From: CAWALV01 sp963782965
GTDB taxonomy: Bacteria > Actinomycetota > Actinomycetes > Acidothermales > Acidothermaceae
Assembly (NCBI GenBank): GCA_963782965.1
Contig: CAWALV010000006.1
Span: 1,736,001 to 1,800,000 of the forward strand
Reading direction: 5' to 3'
DNA length: 64,000 bases
The position numbers and the translations under genes are program-made. The notes below the pieces were generated by a model. It did no database searches. It saw only the letters and a program-made list of their open reading frames with translations, and had not been told where the DNA came from. How positions within the stretch are numbered: the stretch's first letter is position 1; each line of letters begins with the position of its first letter. Shown here piece by piece: positions 50,338 through 59,174 of this stretch.

Positions 50338-53232
50338 CTACTCCGCGCGCGAGGCCTCGGCCGGACGGGCGCCGGCCAAGCGGCGGGCGAACAGTTCGGC
50401 GAGGTGCAACCCGGCGACGCCGGCGAGGTCGCGCGCCTGGCTCCGGCAGGAGAACCCGTCGGCCAGGAACACAGCGTCGGCGGGCGCATCGCGCAGCGCG
50501 GGCAGCAGCGACGACTCGGCGATGGCCACCGACACGTCGTAGTGCCCGATCTCCATCCCGAAGTTGCCGGCCAGACCGCAACAGCCGGCGATGGTCGTCA
50601 GGTTCGCACCTGCCGCCCGCAACAGCTCCTCGTCGTCGGCGAATCCGAGGACGGCGTGCTGGTGGCAATGCGGCTGGACGACGACCGGCAGCCCGTCGAG
50701 CCGCGGCGGTGACCAGCCGGCGCGGTATGCCGCGAGCAGCATGCCGGCGAGCGTTCGGGTGCCGGCGGCAACGACGGCAGCGCGCGGATCGTCGGGCAGC
50801 AGCTCCGGCAGGTCGGAGCGCAGCACCGCGGTGCACGACGGCTCGACGCCGACGATCGGCACGCCCTGCGCCGCGAAGTCGGCAAGGACGTCGAGCAGGT
50901 CGCGCAACCGCCGGCGGGCGGCGCCGAGCTGACCGGTGGTGATCCAGGTCAGGCCGCAGCAGGCACGATCGCCCGGGACGACGACCTCGTAGCCGGCGTC
51001 CTGCAGGACGGTCACGGCGGCGTACGCGGTGTCGGGAGAAAACGCGTCGGTGAACGAGTCGACCCACAACACGACACGCCCGAGCGGAGCTGCCGGCGCC
51101 GACGCTGACACCGGAGCCGATGCTGACACCGGCGCCGATGCCGCGCCGGGTGAGCGCCGCCACGACGAACGGAACGGCACCCGCGCGAACGCGGGCACCC
51201 GCCGCCTCGGGTCGACCCCGGCGAGTACGAGCAGTGGCCGCGACAACAGGCGACTCGCCAACAACGTGTTGGCTAGTCGTGGCAGGTGGGCGACCCGTCG
51301 GGCCCACAGCGGCAGCCGGCCGAGCGTGTAGTGGCTGCGCGGCCGGATGCGATGGCGATACGCGCGGTGCAACACCTCGGACTTGTACTGGGCCATGTCG
51401 ACACCCGCCGGGCAGTCGTGCGCACATGCCTTGCACGACAGGCACAGGTCGAGAACTTCTCGCACGGCCGGCGCGGCCCAGCCGCGCGTGACGAGCGCGC
51501 CGTTCGCCATCTCCTGCAACACTCGGGCCCGCCCGCGAGTGGAGTCCTTCTCCTCGCGAGTCGCGAGGAACGACGGGCACATGAACGAGCCGGCCGCCCG
51601 ATCATCGGCACGGCATTTGCCGACGCCGACACACCGATGCACCGCATTGGTGAAGTCGCCGCCGTCGGTGGAAAACGCGAATCCGTCGCGCCGGGGTAAT
51701 GGCGAAGCCTGCGGGCGCCGAAGGGCGAGGTCGACCGGCTGCGGCCGAACGACGACGTCGGGGTTGAGCAGCTCGTCGGGATCGAACAGATGCTTGACCC
51801 CAGACATCACGTCGAGAGCCGCCTGCGAGTACATCAACGGTAAGAGGGCGCTGCGGGCCCGCCCGTCGCCGTGTTCGCCGGAAAGCGATCCACCATGACT
51901 GGCGACGAGGCGCGCGGCGGCGGTGACGAACTCTCGCAGCCGCTCGCCGCCACCGGCCCGATCGAGCGGGACGTCGAGGCGCACGTGCACGCAACCGTCG
52001 CCGAAGTGGCCGTAGGGCACCCCCTCGACGTCGTGGGAGCGGGCAAGTTCCTCGAACTCGCGCAGGTAGGCACCGAGGCGATCGGGCGGCACGGCAGCGT
52101 CCTCCCACCCGGGCCATGCCGGCTTGCCGCGGGGTGAGCGACCCGCCAGCCCGGCGCCGTCCTCGCGAATCCGCCAGATCGCGGCGGCCTCGGGCCCGCT
52201 GGGCAGGATGCGGTACCCCGTGCACCCGGAGTCGCCGGCCAGCCGGCTCGCGCGATCGAGCGCATGCTGTGGCGTGGAGCCGCCCATCTCGACCATGAGC
52301 CAGCCACCGCTGACCGGCAACTCGGGCACGGTGCCGCGGTGCGCGCGCACGACGTCGACCAACCGGGCATCGAGACCTTCGACGGCAAGGGGCGCGTGCC
52401 GCAGCAGGGTCGGCACGGCGTCCGCCGCGGCCGGCATGTCGGGATAGCCCAGGACGACGAGAGCGGTCGACGTCACGGCGTCGACCAGCCGGACCGTCGC
52501 GCCCAGCACGGTCACCAACGTGCCCTCGCTCCCGACGAGTGCCTTCGCCAGCATGTGGCCGCGTTCGGGCAGCAGGTGTTCGAGGGAGTATCCGGAGACC
52601 TGACGGCCGAACCGACCGAACTCGGTGCGGACGACGCCGAGGTTCGCGGCGATCAGATCGTCGAGGCCGGGCACCGGGGTGAGATCGGCGCCGGCGGTGA
52701 ACCGCCGGCCGCTGCCGTCGACGACATCGAGCTCGACCACGTTGTCGGCCGTCCGCCCGTATGCGACGGCGTGCGGGCCGCACGCGTTGTTGCCGATCAT
52801 GCCGCCCAGGGTGGCGCGAGCATGCGTCGAAGGGTCGGGGCCGAACCGCAGCCCGTGCGGCTTCGCGGCCGCCTGCAACGAATCGAGGACGGCGCCTGGC
52901 TCGACCCGGGCGGTTCGGCTGTCGGGATCGACCTCGAGCACCCGGGTCAGGTGGCGTGACATGTCGATCACGACACCGGGACCGATCGCGTTCCCGGCGA
53001 TCGACGTGCCGCCGCCACGCATCGTGGTGGGCACGCCTGCGCCGCGGGCCACGGTCAGCGCCGCGAGGATGTCGTCGACGTCGCGCGGGAAGACGACGAC
53101 CTCGGGCACCACCCGATAGTTCGACGCGTCGGCGGAGTACTCGGCGCGGCAGCGGGTCGACGAGTCGACCTCGCCGTGCAGCGCGGCGCGAAGGGAATCG
53201 GCCAAGTCGTCTTGCATATCGAGACGCGACAT
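50338..53232 (-). CDS. FAD-linked oxidase / 4Fe-4S / CCG fusion dehydrogenase
   Basis: A 964-residue three-part enzyme. Residues about 45-250 bind FAD (PTTMRGGGTSIAGNAIGPGVVIDMSRHL), and 255-500 form the FAD_oxidase_C domain ending ALLPLMYSQAALDVMSGVKHLFDPDELLNPDVV. Residues about 530-620 carry Fe-S clusters (CVGVGKCRADDRAAGSFMCPSF and DLCLSCKACAHDCPAGVDMAQYKSEVLH). The last 250 residues hold a CCG domain (GDRACCGLTWITTGQLG and TIAGCCGLAGNFGMEIGHYDV). This is the GlcD-GlcF style fused in one chain, as in D-lactate or 2-hydroxyglutarate dehydrogenases. The substrate is not settled. A short APVSAS repeat sits between the last two parts. Confidence 0.93.
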   Translation of the reverse strand: MSRLDMQDDLADSLRAALHGEVDSSTRCRAEYSADASNYRVVPEVVVFPRDVDDILAALTVARGAGVPTTMRGGGTSIAGNAIGPGVVIDMSRHLTRVLEVDPDSRTARVEPGAVLDSLQAAAKPHGLRFGPDPSTHARATLGGMIGNNACGPHAVAYGRTADNVVELDVVDGSGRRFTAGADLTPVPGLDDLIAANLGVVRTEFGRFGRQVSGYSLEHLLPERGHMLAKALVGSEGTLVTVLGATVRLVDAVTSTALVVLGYPDMPAAADAVPTLLRHAPLAVEGLDARLVDVVRAHRGTVPELPVSGGWLMVEMGGSTPQHALDRASRLAGDSGCTGYRILPSGPEAAAIWRIREDGAGLAGRSPRGKPAWPGWEDAAVPPDRLGAYLREFEELARSHDVEGVPYGHFGDGCVHVRLDVPLDRAGGGERLREFVTAAARLVASHGGSLSGEHGDGRARSALLPLMYSQAALDVMSGVKHLFDPDELLNPDVVVRPQPVDLALRRPQASPLPRRDGFAFSTDGGDFTNAVHRCVGVGKCRADDRAAGSFMCPSFLATREEKDSTRGRARVLQEMANGALVTRGWAAPAVREVLDLCLSCKACAHDCPAGVDMAQYKSEVLHRAYRHRIRPRSHYTLGRLPLWARRVAHLPRLANTLLASRLLSRPLLVLAGVDPRRRVPAFARVPFRSSWRRSPGAASAPVSASAPVSASAPAAPLGRVVLWVDSFTDAFSPDTAYAAVTVLQDAGYEVVVPGDRACCGLTWITTGQLGAARRRLRDLLDVLADFAAQGVPIVGVEPSCTAVLRSDLPELLPDDPRAAVVAAGTRTLAGMLLAAYRAGWSPPRLDGLPVVVQPHCHQHAVLGFADDEELLRAAGANLTTIAGCCGLAGNFGMEIGHYDVSVAIAESSLLPALRDAPADAVFLADGFSCRSQARDLAGVAGLHLAELFARRLAGARPAEASRAE

Positions 53233-53383
53233 TCGGGTTGACGGTTTCGCCTCGCTCCGGGCAGAGCAGGACGGCCGTCAGCCTACGCCGTCAGCGACAC
53301 GCCACCCGGCGACCCACGATGATTCACCGTATTGCTGAGTCGGTCCAGCGTGGTACAAGCGCCGGCGCAGAGTCGGTACCGGC

Positions 53384-54622
53384 TCAGTGGTGCGCCGTTG
53401 GGTCACCGAAGACGTGGACGAGATCGCCGATGTGCAGCATGCCGTATACGTGGTGTGCCGTGGGAACAGGCAGTTCGAGGCAGCCGTTGGACTGCGGCGA
53501 GCCGTACGACGCACGCGGGAATCCGTGAACGGCGTCGCCGCCGGTGAAGTAGTTGTCCCACGGCACGGCCTTGTCGTCGTATTTCGTACCGTCGGGCATG
53601 GTGCCTTTCATCTCGTCGGTCACGACGCGTCGGTAGATCGGATACGTACCCGTCGGGGTCCGCGCTCCGGCGATCCCCGAATTCACCGGTGACGTCAAGG
53701 CCGCCTTCCCGTCGACGTATACCGTCAGCGTCTGCGGCCGGTTCAGATCGACGAGCACGGCCGTGTACGGGTGCGGACTCGCCTGATCCGCGAGGTCGGC
53801 CGCAACCAGCGTCGACCACGTGTTCGGGCCGAGCAACCCGTCGGTGACCAGACCATGGTCGGCCTGGAATGTCATGACGGCACCGCGAGTGACCGAGGTC
53901 AGCTTGCCCGCCGACCACAGCGCGCCCAACGCCGGCTGAAGGGCCGGAAAGCGCCAATCGAACGAGCCCGCCGGCGGTGCGTACGCCGCAGCGGTCTCGG
54001 CCTCGGGCGTCGCCGGCCATCCGGCGTCCGGATGGAAGCCGACCGGCAGGTAGCCGAGACGGGCCAGGATCTGCTGCGCCCGCAACGGCGACACCGTTGC
54101 TGCGTCGAACTTCAAGGTGACGTCGGCAGGCAGCTGCGCTCCGTTGGTAGCGGTGGTGGCTGCGGGAACCGTGACGGTCACCGACTGGTAAGGCGGCCAT
54201 CCGACGGCCGGCTGGAAGACTTCGGCGTTACCCACCACGAGCCAGGACCCGTCGACCTCGGGGCTGATCGCCGGCCGCACGCCGTCCGCAGGCTTGGCGC
54301 TGAAGGTGATCCAGAGCTTGCTCTGCTGCGCCAGCGTTCGCGGCTGCGGCTGCACCGAGGTAACGGTCAGCGGCGGGACTTCCGACGGTGACGCCGAGCC
54401 GGACGACGACGGGTCGGCCGAACTCGCCGGCGGCGCGCCGGTGGCTCCCGCCGGCTGGCCGTGCGCACCCGTGCTCGGGCCGCCGGTCGCTTGGCTCGTC
54501 GGCGTGGCCGCGCCGCCGGTGCTGCTCGTGCCGGCCCGGCTGCCCAGACTGCACCCCGCGACCGACACGACGAGCGCAGCCGTCGCCACCCCGATGCCGG
54601 CTCGCGTTGCCCTGATCACCAC
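53384..54622 (-). CDS. L,D-transpeptidase lipoprotein
   Basis: A 412-residue protein starting at GTG (an adjacent GTG is possible) with GAGGGAG upstream. The lipobox VSVAGC gives Cys24. A Gly/Ser/Thr/Pro linker runs to about 83, followed by an Ig-like domain (about 85-175). A peptidoglycan-binding-type region comes next (LRAQQILARLGYLPVGF and AVMTFQADHGLVTDGLLGPNTWSTL). A YkuD catalytic domain completes it, with His366 (HGFPRAS) and nucleophile Cys381 (SNGCLELP). Such enzymes make 3-3 peptidoglycan crosslinks in actinobacteria and resist many beta-lactams. It seems to be a monocistronic gene. Confidence 0.93.
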   Translation of the reverse strand: MVIRATRAGIGVATAALVVSVAGCSLGSRAGTSSTGGAATPTSQATGGPSTGAHGQPAGATGAPPASSADPSSSGSASPSEVPPLTVTSVQPQPRTLAQQSKLWITFSAKPADGVRPAISPEVDGSWLVVGNAEVFQPAVGWPPYQSVTVTVPAATTATNGAQLPADVTLKFDAATVSPLRAQQILARLGYLPVGFHPDAGWPATPEAETAAAYAPPAGSFDWRFPALQPALGALWSAGKLTSVTRGAVMTFQADHGLVTDGLLGPNTWSTLVAADLADQASPHPYTAVLVDLNRPQTLTVYVDGKAALTSPVNSGIAGARTPTGTYPIYRRVVTDEMKGTMPDGTKYDDKAVPWDNYFTGGDAVHGFPRASYGSPQSNGCLELPVPTAHHVYGMLHIGDLVHVFGDPTAHH

Positions 54623-54938
54623 AACTCCCTCTTACCAACCGAGAACATGCGTACACCAGTCTTGACGCAGACCGCAGCCAAGACGTTGCACCCGATTGCG
54701 ACAACTCTCGTCGACGTCGGCACATTCCAGCGGTGTCGCTGCACGATCCTTACCCGGCAGAAGTTGCGGTACGAACGGCAAATTCGCCGCCCAGCGCTCG
54801 GTGCGCGCTGCATTCGACGAGAAAGATCGTGACGGGATCGGGCAAGAGCTTCATGAACGCGTCATGCAATTGTCACACGGTGCTTCGGGCAGATACGTGC
54901 GCCGGCCCTCACGTCGTGCGTCATCACATCCTTCGCCG
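54623..54938. other. Gene-free stretch upstream of the L,D-transpeptidase
   Basis: These 316 bases separate two minus-strand genes. Frames open across them only as extensions of shadow frames. There is a small inverted repeat CATGA-N5-TCATG (54852-54866) and a tandem repeat at the right edge, but no clear gene, RNA or terminator. Presumably it holds the L,D-transpeptidase promoter, which I cannot place. Confidence 0.6.
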
Positions 54939-54953
54939 TCACATCCTTCGCCG
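54924..54953. repeat. 15-bp tandem duplication carrying the aarF stop codon
   Basis: TCACATCCTTCGCCG occurs twice in direct contact (54924-54938 and 54939-54953). On the coding strand each copy ends in RRM-stop, so the gene finishes with two in-frame stop codons 15 bp apart. Confidence 0.9.
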
Positions 54954-56639
54954 GGCTCGGACCCTCCGACTCGATATCGCTATCCAGGCCAACATCCCGA
55001 GCCCCAGCGCCGCCGCCAGCGCGAAGACCGCCAGCGCCACGCTCGTCGCAACCGCCGGGCCCTGGTTACTCCTGCTGGCGAGCAGTGCCGCACCGATGAT
55101 CAGCGCGGCGAGGATCATGCCGGCGGCGGCGACATTCGCCAGCTTGTGCAAACCCTTCAAGAACTCGGTCTCGTCGAACGCCTGCAGTCGCAACTCGAAC
55201 CGTCCGCTCGCGATCGTGTCGACCGCACGGTTGACCCGCTCGGGCAACTCTTCGACGAACTCCTTGAGTTCGATCAGCGACGAGACCGCCGACCCCGGCG
55301 TGGTGTGGAACTGTGAGCGCACCAGCTCCGGAACGTGTTCACGCATCGCCTCGATCGGCTCGAACCGCGGGTTCAGTGTCGCGGCCACCCGTTCGAGGTT
55401 CAGCAAGGTCTTGCCCAACACGGCGAGCTCGGGTGCCGGGCGAAGACCGGCGTCGGCCGATCGCCGGGCGAGCTCGATCATCAGGCCGCCGACATCGGTG
55501 TCGATGACCGGAGAACTGACCACGGCGGGAACGAGTTCTTCGACGCTGCGCGCAAACGCGGTCTCGTCGAAGTCTTCGGTCGGGGTGCCCAACCGCTTGG
55601 CTATGCGGGCGACGTGATCGCTGCGCCCGGCCATCACCGCTGCGAGCAGTTTCGCGAGCAGCTTGCGAGTCTCGACCCCGAGCCGCCCGACCATGCCGAC
55701 GTCGATGAGCGCAAGCTGCGGCTGCGACGTGACGATCAGGTTCGCCGGATGCGGATCGGCGTGGAAGATGCCCGCGCCCAGGATCTGCTCGAGATAGGCC
55801 GTGAACAAGGCGTCGGCGAGCGGCGCAAGGTCGGTATCGAGACGCGTCAGCGGCCCGACGTCCTTGACCTTGCGGCCCTCGACGAAATCCATGGTGAGGA
55901 CGCGACTCGTCGTGAGGTCGTCGTATGCGCGCGGCACCACGATGAGCGGGTGATCCGCCAACACCTCGCGAAGTGTCTTCAGGTTGGCGGCCTCCTGGAG
56001 GTAGTCGAGCTCGGCCACGAGCGCCCGACGGAATTGCTCGAACGCGTCGGAGACCGCATACCGGCGCGCCTGCTCACTGTGTGCGTCGATGAAGTCCGTG
56101 AGTTCGCCGAGGACCTCCAAGTCGTCGGCCATGCGCTCTCGAATGTCTGGCCGTTGCACCTTGACGGCAACGGCTCGTCCCCCGCGCAAGACCGCGCGGT
56201 GCACCTGCCCGAGCGAGGCTGCGGCGACTGGGCGCTCGTCGAACTCCACGAACACTCGCGACAGCCGGCCGCCGAGCTCACTGCGCACGATCTGCTCGAC
56301 GTCGGCGAAGGGGAACGGCTCGCAGTCGTCTTGCAGCGCACTCAACGACTCCACGTACGAGCGCGGCAAGAGATCCCCTCGCGTCGACAGGAGCTGGCCG
56401 AGCTTGACGAACGTCGGCCCCATTCGCTGCAACTCGCCGACCAGCTCCTCGGCACGGGCCCGCTCCGCCTCCGGGTCCGACCCCAGGTCGACGGAGCCCT
56501 CCCCGAACTCAGCGCCGAGCCCGGCACTGAGGCCCGATCCACCCAAGATGTCGGCGCGCAGATGTCGCGCGAGCAGCATCGCCAGCTCGCGGTACCGGTT
56601 CATGTGCGCAGGGCGAAGCGAGAGTCGGGTCAACTGCAT
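54939..56639 (-). CDS. AarF/ABC1/UbiB-family atypical kinase
   Basis: A 566-residue protein. Family motifs: GPTFVKLGQ (KxGQ, 79-82), Ala-rich nucleotide loop AAASLGQVHRA (139-149), VAVKVQRP (Lys160), FHADPHPANL (catalytic-loop equivalent) and LIDVGMVG (metal Asp). Two carboxy-terminal helices anchor it (LANVAAAGMILAALIIGAALLA and VATSVALAVFALAAALGLGMLAWIAI). UbiB-like proteins hydrolyse ATP and support quinone or other lipid metabolism; the actinobacterial role is not known. TAGGCC lies six bases before the ATG on the minus strand, so the gene is likely leaderless. Confidence 0.93.
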   Translation of the reverse strand: MQLTRLSLRPAHMNRYRELAMLLARHLRADILGGSGLSAGLGAEFGEGSVDLGSDPEAERARAEELVGELQRMGPTFVKLGQLLSTRGDLLPRSYVESLSALQDDCEPFPFADVEQIVRSELGGRLSRVFVEFDERPVAAASLGQVHRAVLRGGRAVAVKVQRPDIRERMADDLEVLGELTDFIDAHSEQARRYAVSDAFEQFRRALVAELDYLQEAANLKTLREVLADHPLIVVPRAYDDLTTSRVLTMDFVEGRKVKDVGPLTRLDTDLAPLADALFTAYLEQILGAGIFHADPHPANLIVTSQPQLALIDVGMVGRLGVETRKLLAKLLAAVMAGRSDHVARIAKRLGTPTEDFDETAFARSVEELVPAVVSSPVIDTDVGGLMIELARRSADAGLRPAPELAVLGKTLLNLERVAATLNPRFEPIEAMREHVPELVRSQFHTTPGSAVSSLIELKEFVEELPERVNRAVDTIASGRFELRLQAFDETEFLKGLHKLANVAAAGMILAALIIGAALLASRSNQGPAVATSVALAVFALAAALGLGMLAWIAISSRRVRARRRM

Positions 56640-56747
56640 GATCCTGGCCTACCCGCCAGCGCCGGCCGCGCAACCAGCGACGCGTACGGTGTGAAACGAG
56701 AGCCTGATTCTCCGACCCGCCGCTGCGCAGATTGGTGGTATGACGCG

Positions 56748-57620
56748 ATGAAGCTCGGCCTGCACCTTCCCGACTTCACCTGGCCCGGCGGCCCTGAGGC
56801 GCTCGGCACCCAGCTCGCCGACGTCGCGCAAGCCGCAGAGGGCGCCGGGTTCGACCGCCTGAGCGTCATGGACCACGTCTGGCAGATCGGCGTCGTCGGC
56901 CCTCCCGAACACGAGATGCTCGAGGCGTACACGACGCTCGGCTTCCTCGCTGCGCACACCTCCCGGGTCTCGTTGCTCACGCTGGTGACCGGTGTCGTGT
57001 ACCGGCCGGCCGGCCTGCTGGCGAAGATGGTCACCACGCTCGACGTCCTGTCTGCTGGGCGCGCGTGGCTCGGTATCGGCGCGGCGTGGAACGAAGAGGA
57101 GTCGCGTGGGCTCGGCCTGCCTTTCCCGCCGACGGCGGAACGGTTCGAGCGGCTCGAGGAAGCGTTGCGCATCTGCCTGCAGATGTGGTCGGACGACGAG
57201 TCGGCCTTCGACGGAAAGCACTACCAGCTGACCCGCACGCTGAACTCTCCGCAGAGCCTGAGCCGGCCGCACCCACCGATCCTCATCGGGGGTTCGGGCG
57301 AGAAGAAGACGCTTCGGCTGGTGGCCAAGTACGCCCAGGCCTGCAACCTGTTCCCCTCCCCCGATCTCGCTCACAAGCTCGACGTGCTTCGCGAGCACTG
57401 CGAGCGCGAAGGCCGCAACTACGACGAGATCGAAAAGACCGTGCTGTACAACTTCGACGTCGGCGAGAACGGTGAGCGCGCGGAGCAGATCGTCGACGAC
57501 TTGCGCGGTCTCGCGGCGATGGGCTTCCAGGTCGCCCATGGCCGCGTCACCGACGTCTCCTCGCTGCGGGTGTTCGATGTGCTGGCGAAGGACGTCGTGC
57601 CGGCCGTCGCCGCCTTCTGA
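56748..57620 (+). CDS. LLM-class (probably F420-dependent) flavin oxidoreductase
   Basis: From ATG 56748 the protein has 290 residues; over 470 upstream codons in the same frame run antisense to aarF and are discarded. MKLGLHLPDFTWPGG, GFDRLSVMDHVWQI, EAYTTLGFLAAHTSRVSLLTLVTGVVYRPAGLLAKMVTTLDVLSAGRAWLGIGAAWNEEE and HPPILIGGSGEKKTLRLVAKYA fit the luciferase-like monooxygenase fold of the F420-dependent TIGR03560 style. Cofactor choice (F420 against FMN) is inferred from this resemblance. Substrate unknown. It is 42 bp ahead of the decarboxylase gene. Confidence 0.9.
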   Translation: MKLGLHLPDFTWPGGPEALGTQLADVAQAAEGAGFDRLSVMDHVWQIGVVGPPEHEMLEAYTTLGFLAAHTSRVSLLTLVTGVVYRPAGLLAKMVTTLDVLSAGRAWLGIGAAWNEEESRGLGLPFPPTAERFERLEEALRICLQMWSDDESAFDGKHYQLTRTLNSPQSLSRPHPPILIGGSGEKKTLRLVAKYAQACNLFPSPDLAHKLDVLREHCEREGRNYDEIEKTVLYNFDVGENGERAEQIVDDLRGLAAMGFQVAHGRVTDVSSLRVFDVLAKDVVPAVAAF

Positions 57621-57650
57621 TTCCGATTCCGCTACCGGCGAGCCCCGGTC

Positions 57651-57663
57651 TAGCATGCGCTGA
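57651..57663 (+). promoter_or_regulatory. Leaderless-type promoter of the PLP decarboxylase
   Basis: TAGCAT at 57651-57656 is six bases before ATG 57663, the same hexamer and spacing as ahead of dinB2. No ribosome-binding site is present. The decarboxylase is therefore probably not just a second gene of the LLM transcript. Confidence 0.55.
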
Positions 57664-59069
57664 TGAACGACTTCGATCGGCTTCTCGCCCAGACCGCGGC
57701 TCGCGTGGCGGAGTACCGAAACACCGTCGCCGAGCGGCCGGTGCATCCGTCCGGCGTCGACCTCGACGTCGTCCGTAAGGCGCTCGGCGATCTACCCGAT
57801 GCGCCGACTCCCGCGGCCGAGGTCGTCGAGCAGCTCGCCAACGCCGTCGAACCGGCGCTCGCCGGCACGACCGGCCCGCGGTATTTCGGCTTCGTCGTCG
57901 GTGCCGCGCTCGAGGCGGCCACTGCGGCCGACATCCTCGCCGTCGGGTGGGACCAGCCCGCTTTCAACGCCACCACTGCTCCGGGTGCCGCCGTCGTCGA
58001 AGACATCGCGGGTAGCTGGCTGAAGGACGTACTCGGCCTGCCGGCCGGCGCCTCCGTCGGGTTCGTCACCGGCGCGCAGGGCGCCAACACCGTCTGTCTG
58101 GCGGCCGCCCGCAATCACGTCCTGGCCCAGGCAGGCTGGGACGCCGAGCAGCGCGGCCTCGCCGGCGGTCCGCCGGTGCGCATCGTCGCCGGCGCCGAAC
58201 GGCACGCGACGATCGATCGCGCTTTGCGGCTGCTCGGCTTCGGCACCGCCGTCATCGAGCCGGTAGCCGCCGGGAGCCAGGGCGAGATGGACGTCGAGGA
58301 TCTACGCCGGGTCCTCGCCGCGCGACCGGCCGGGCCGACCATCGTCTGCGCGCAGGCAGGCAACGTGAACAGCGGCGCCTTCGACGATCTTGCAGCGGCG
58401 GCCGCGGCCGCCCACGAGCACGGCGCGTGGCTGCATGTCGACGGCGCGTTCGGCCTGTGGGCAGCGACCAGCCCGAGCCTGCGGCACCTCGTCAACGGCA
58501 TCGAGCTTGCCGACTCGTGGGCGACCGATGGCCACAAGTGGCTGAACGTGCCCTACGACAGCGGCTACGCATTCTGCGCGCACCCGCAGGCGCACCTCGC
58601 CGCCATGAGCTTCACCGCGGCCTACCTCACCGGCCACGGCAGCGGGTCGCTGCGTGCGCCGAGCGACTACGTGACCGAATCATCGCGACGCGCCCGCGGG
58701 TTCGCCACTTGGGCGGCCATGCGCGAGTTGGGGCGCGCCGGCATCACCGAACTCGTCGACCGCTGCTGCGGGCTGGCCCGGCGGTTCGCCGAGCAGTTGT
58801 CGGCGATCGAGGGCGTCACCGTCGTCAACGACGTCGTGCTCAACCAGGTCTTGGTGCGGTTCGGTGACGCCGCCCGGACCGACCGCGTCATCGAGGCGGT
58901 GCAACGCTCCGGCGAGTGCTGGATGGGTGCGACCACGTGGCACGACATGCGGCTGATGCGCATCTCGGTGTCCAGTTGGAAGACCACCGAGGCCGACGTC
59001 GACCGGTCAGTCGCCGCCATCGCCGCCGCCCTGGCCGCCACCACCCCCGCCCCAAACGCCGCGGGTTGA
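57663..59069 (+). CDS. PLP-dependent group II decarboxylase family protein
   Basis: A 468-residue fold-type I PLP enzyme. GPRYFGFVVGAALEAATAADILAVGWDQPAFNATTAPGAAVVE resembles aromatic-L-amino-acid/glutamate decarboxylases. VTGAQGANTVCLAAAR binds phosphate. HVDGAFGLWA has the Asp that holds the PLP nitrogen, and ADSWATDGHKWLNVPYDSG carries the Schiff-base lysine near residue 292. The final third contains ARRARGFATWAAMRELGRAG. The substrate amino acid is unknown; some members are aldolases or sulfinate lyases. Confidence 0.9.
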   Translation: MNDFDRLLAQTAARVAEYRNTVAERPVHPSGVDLDVVRKALGDLPDAPTPAAEVVEQLANAVEPALAGTTGPRYFGFVVGAALEAATAADILAVGWDQPAFNATTAPGAAVVEDIAGSWLKDVLGLPAGASVGFVTGAQGANTVCLAAARNHVLAQAGWDAEQRGLAGGPPVRIVAGAERHATIDRALRLLGFGTAVIEPVAAGSQGEMDVEDLRRVLAARPAGPTIVCAQAGNVNSGAFDDLAAAAAAAHEHGAWLHVDGAFGLWAATSPSLRHLVNGIELADSWATDGHKWLNVPYDSGYAFCAHPQAHLAAMSFTAAYLTGHGSGSLRAPSDYVTESSRRARGFATWAAMRELGRAGITELVDRCCGLARRFAEQLSAIEGVTVVNDVVLNQVLVRFGDAARTDRVIEAVQRSGECWMGATTWHDMRLMRISVSSWKTTEADVDRSVAAIAAALAATTPAPNAAG

Positions 59070-59174
59070 CCACGTCAGGGAGATCGCCAACGGCGGCGTC
59101 GGACGGCGGACGGCAGTCGGAGCGCGAACGGCGGCAGGCGAGCGCCCGGGTCGCCGCCGGCTCGGCGGTTGGCG

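Noticed and set aside
54841..54870. GSGKS-like peptide and inverted repeat as an ATPase remnant
   Set aside because: It is too short, with no second motif. The match is probably chance in a gene-free stretch.
55335..56747. Long plus-strand open frame (470 codons) upstream of the LLM oxidoreductase
   Set aside because: It is antisense to aarF and has no protein-family character. The LLM protein begins at ATG 56748 inside the same frame.
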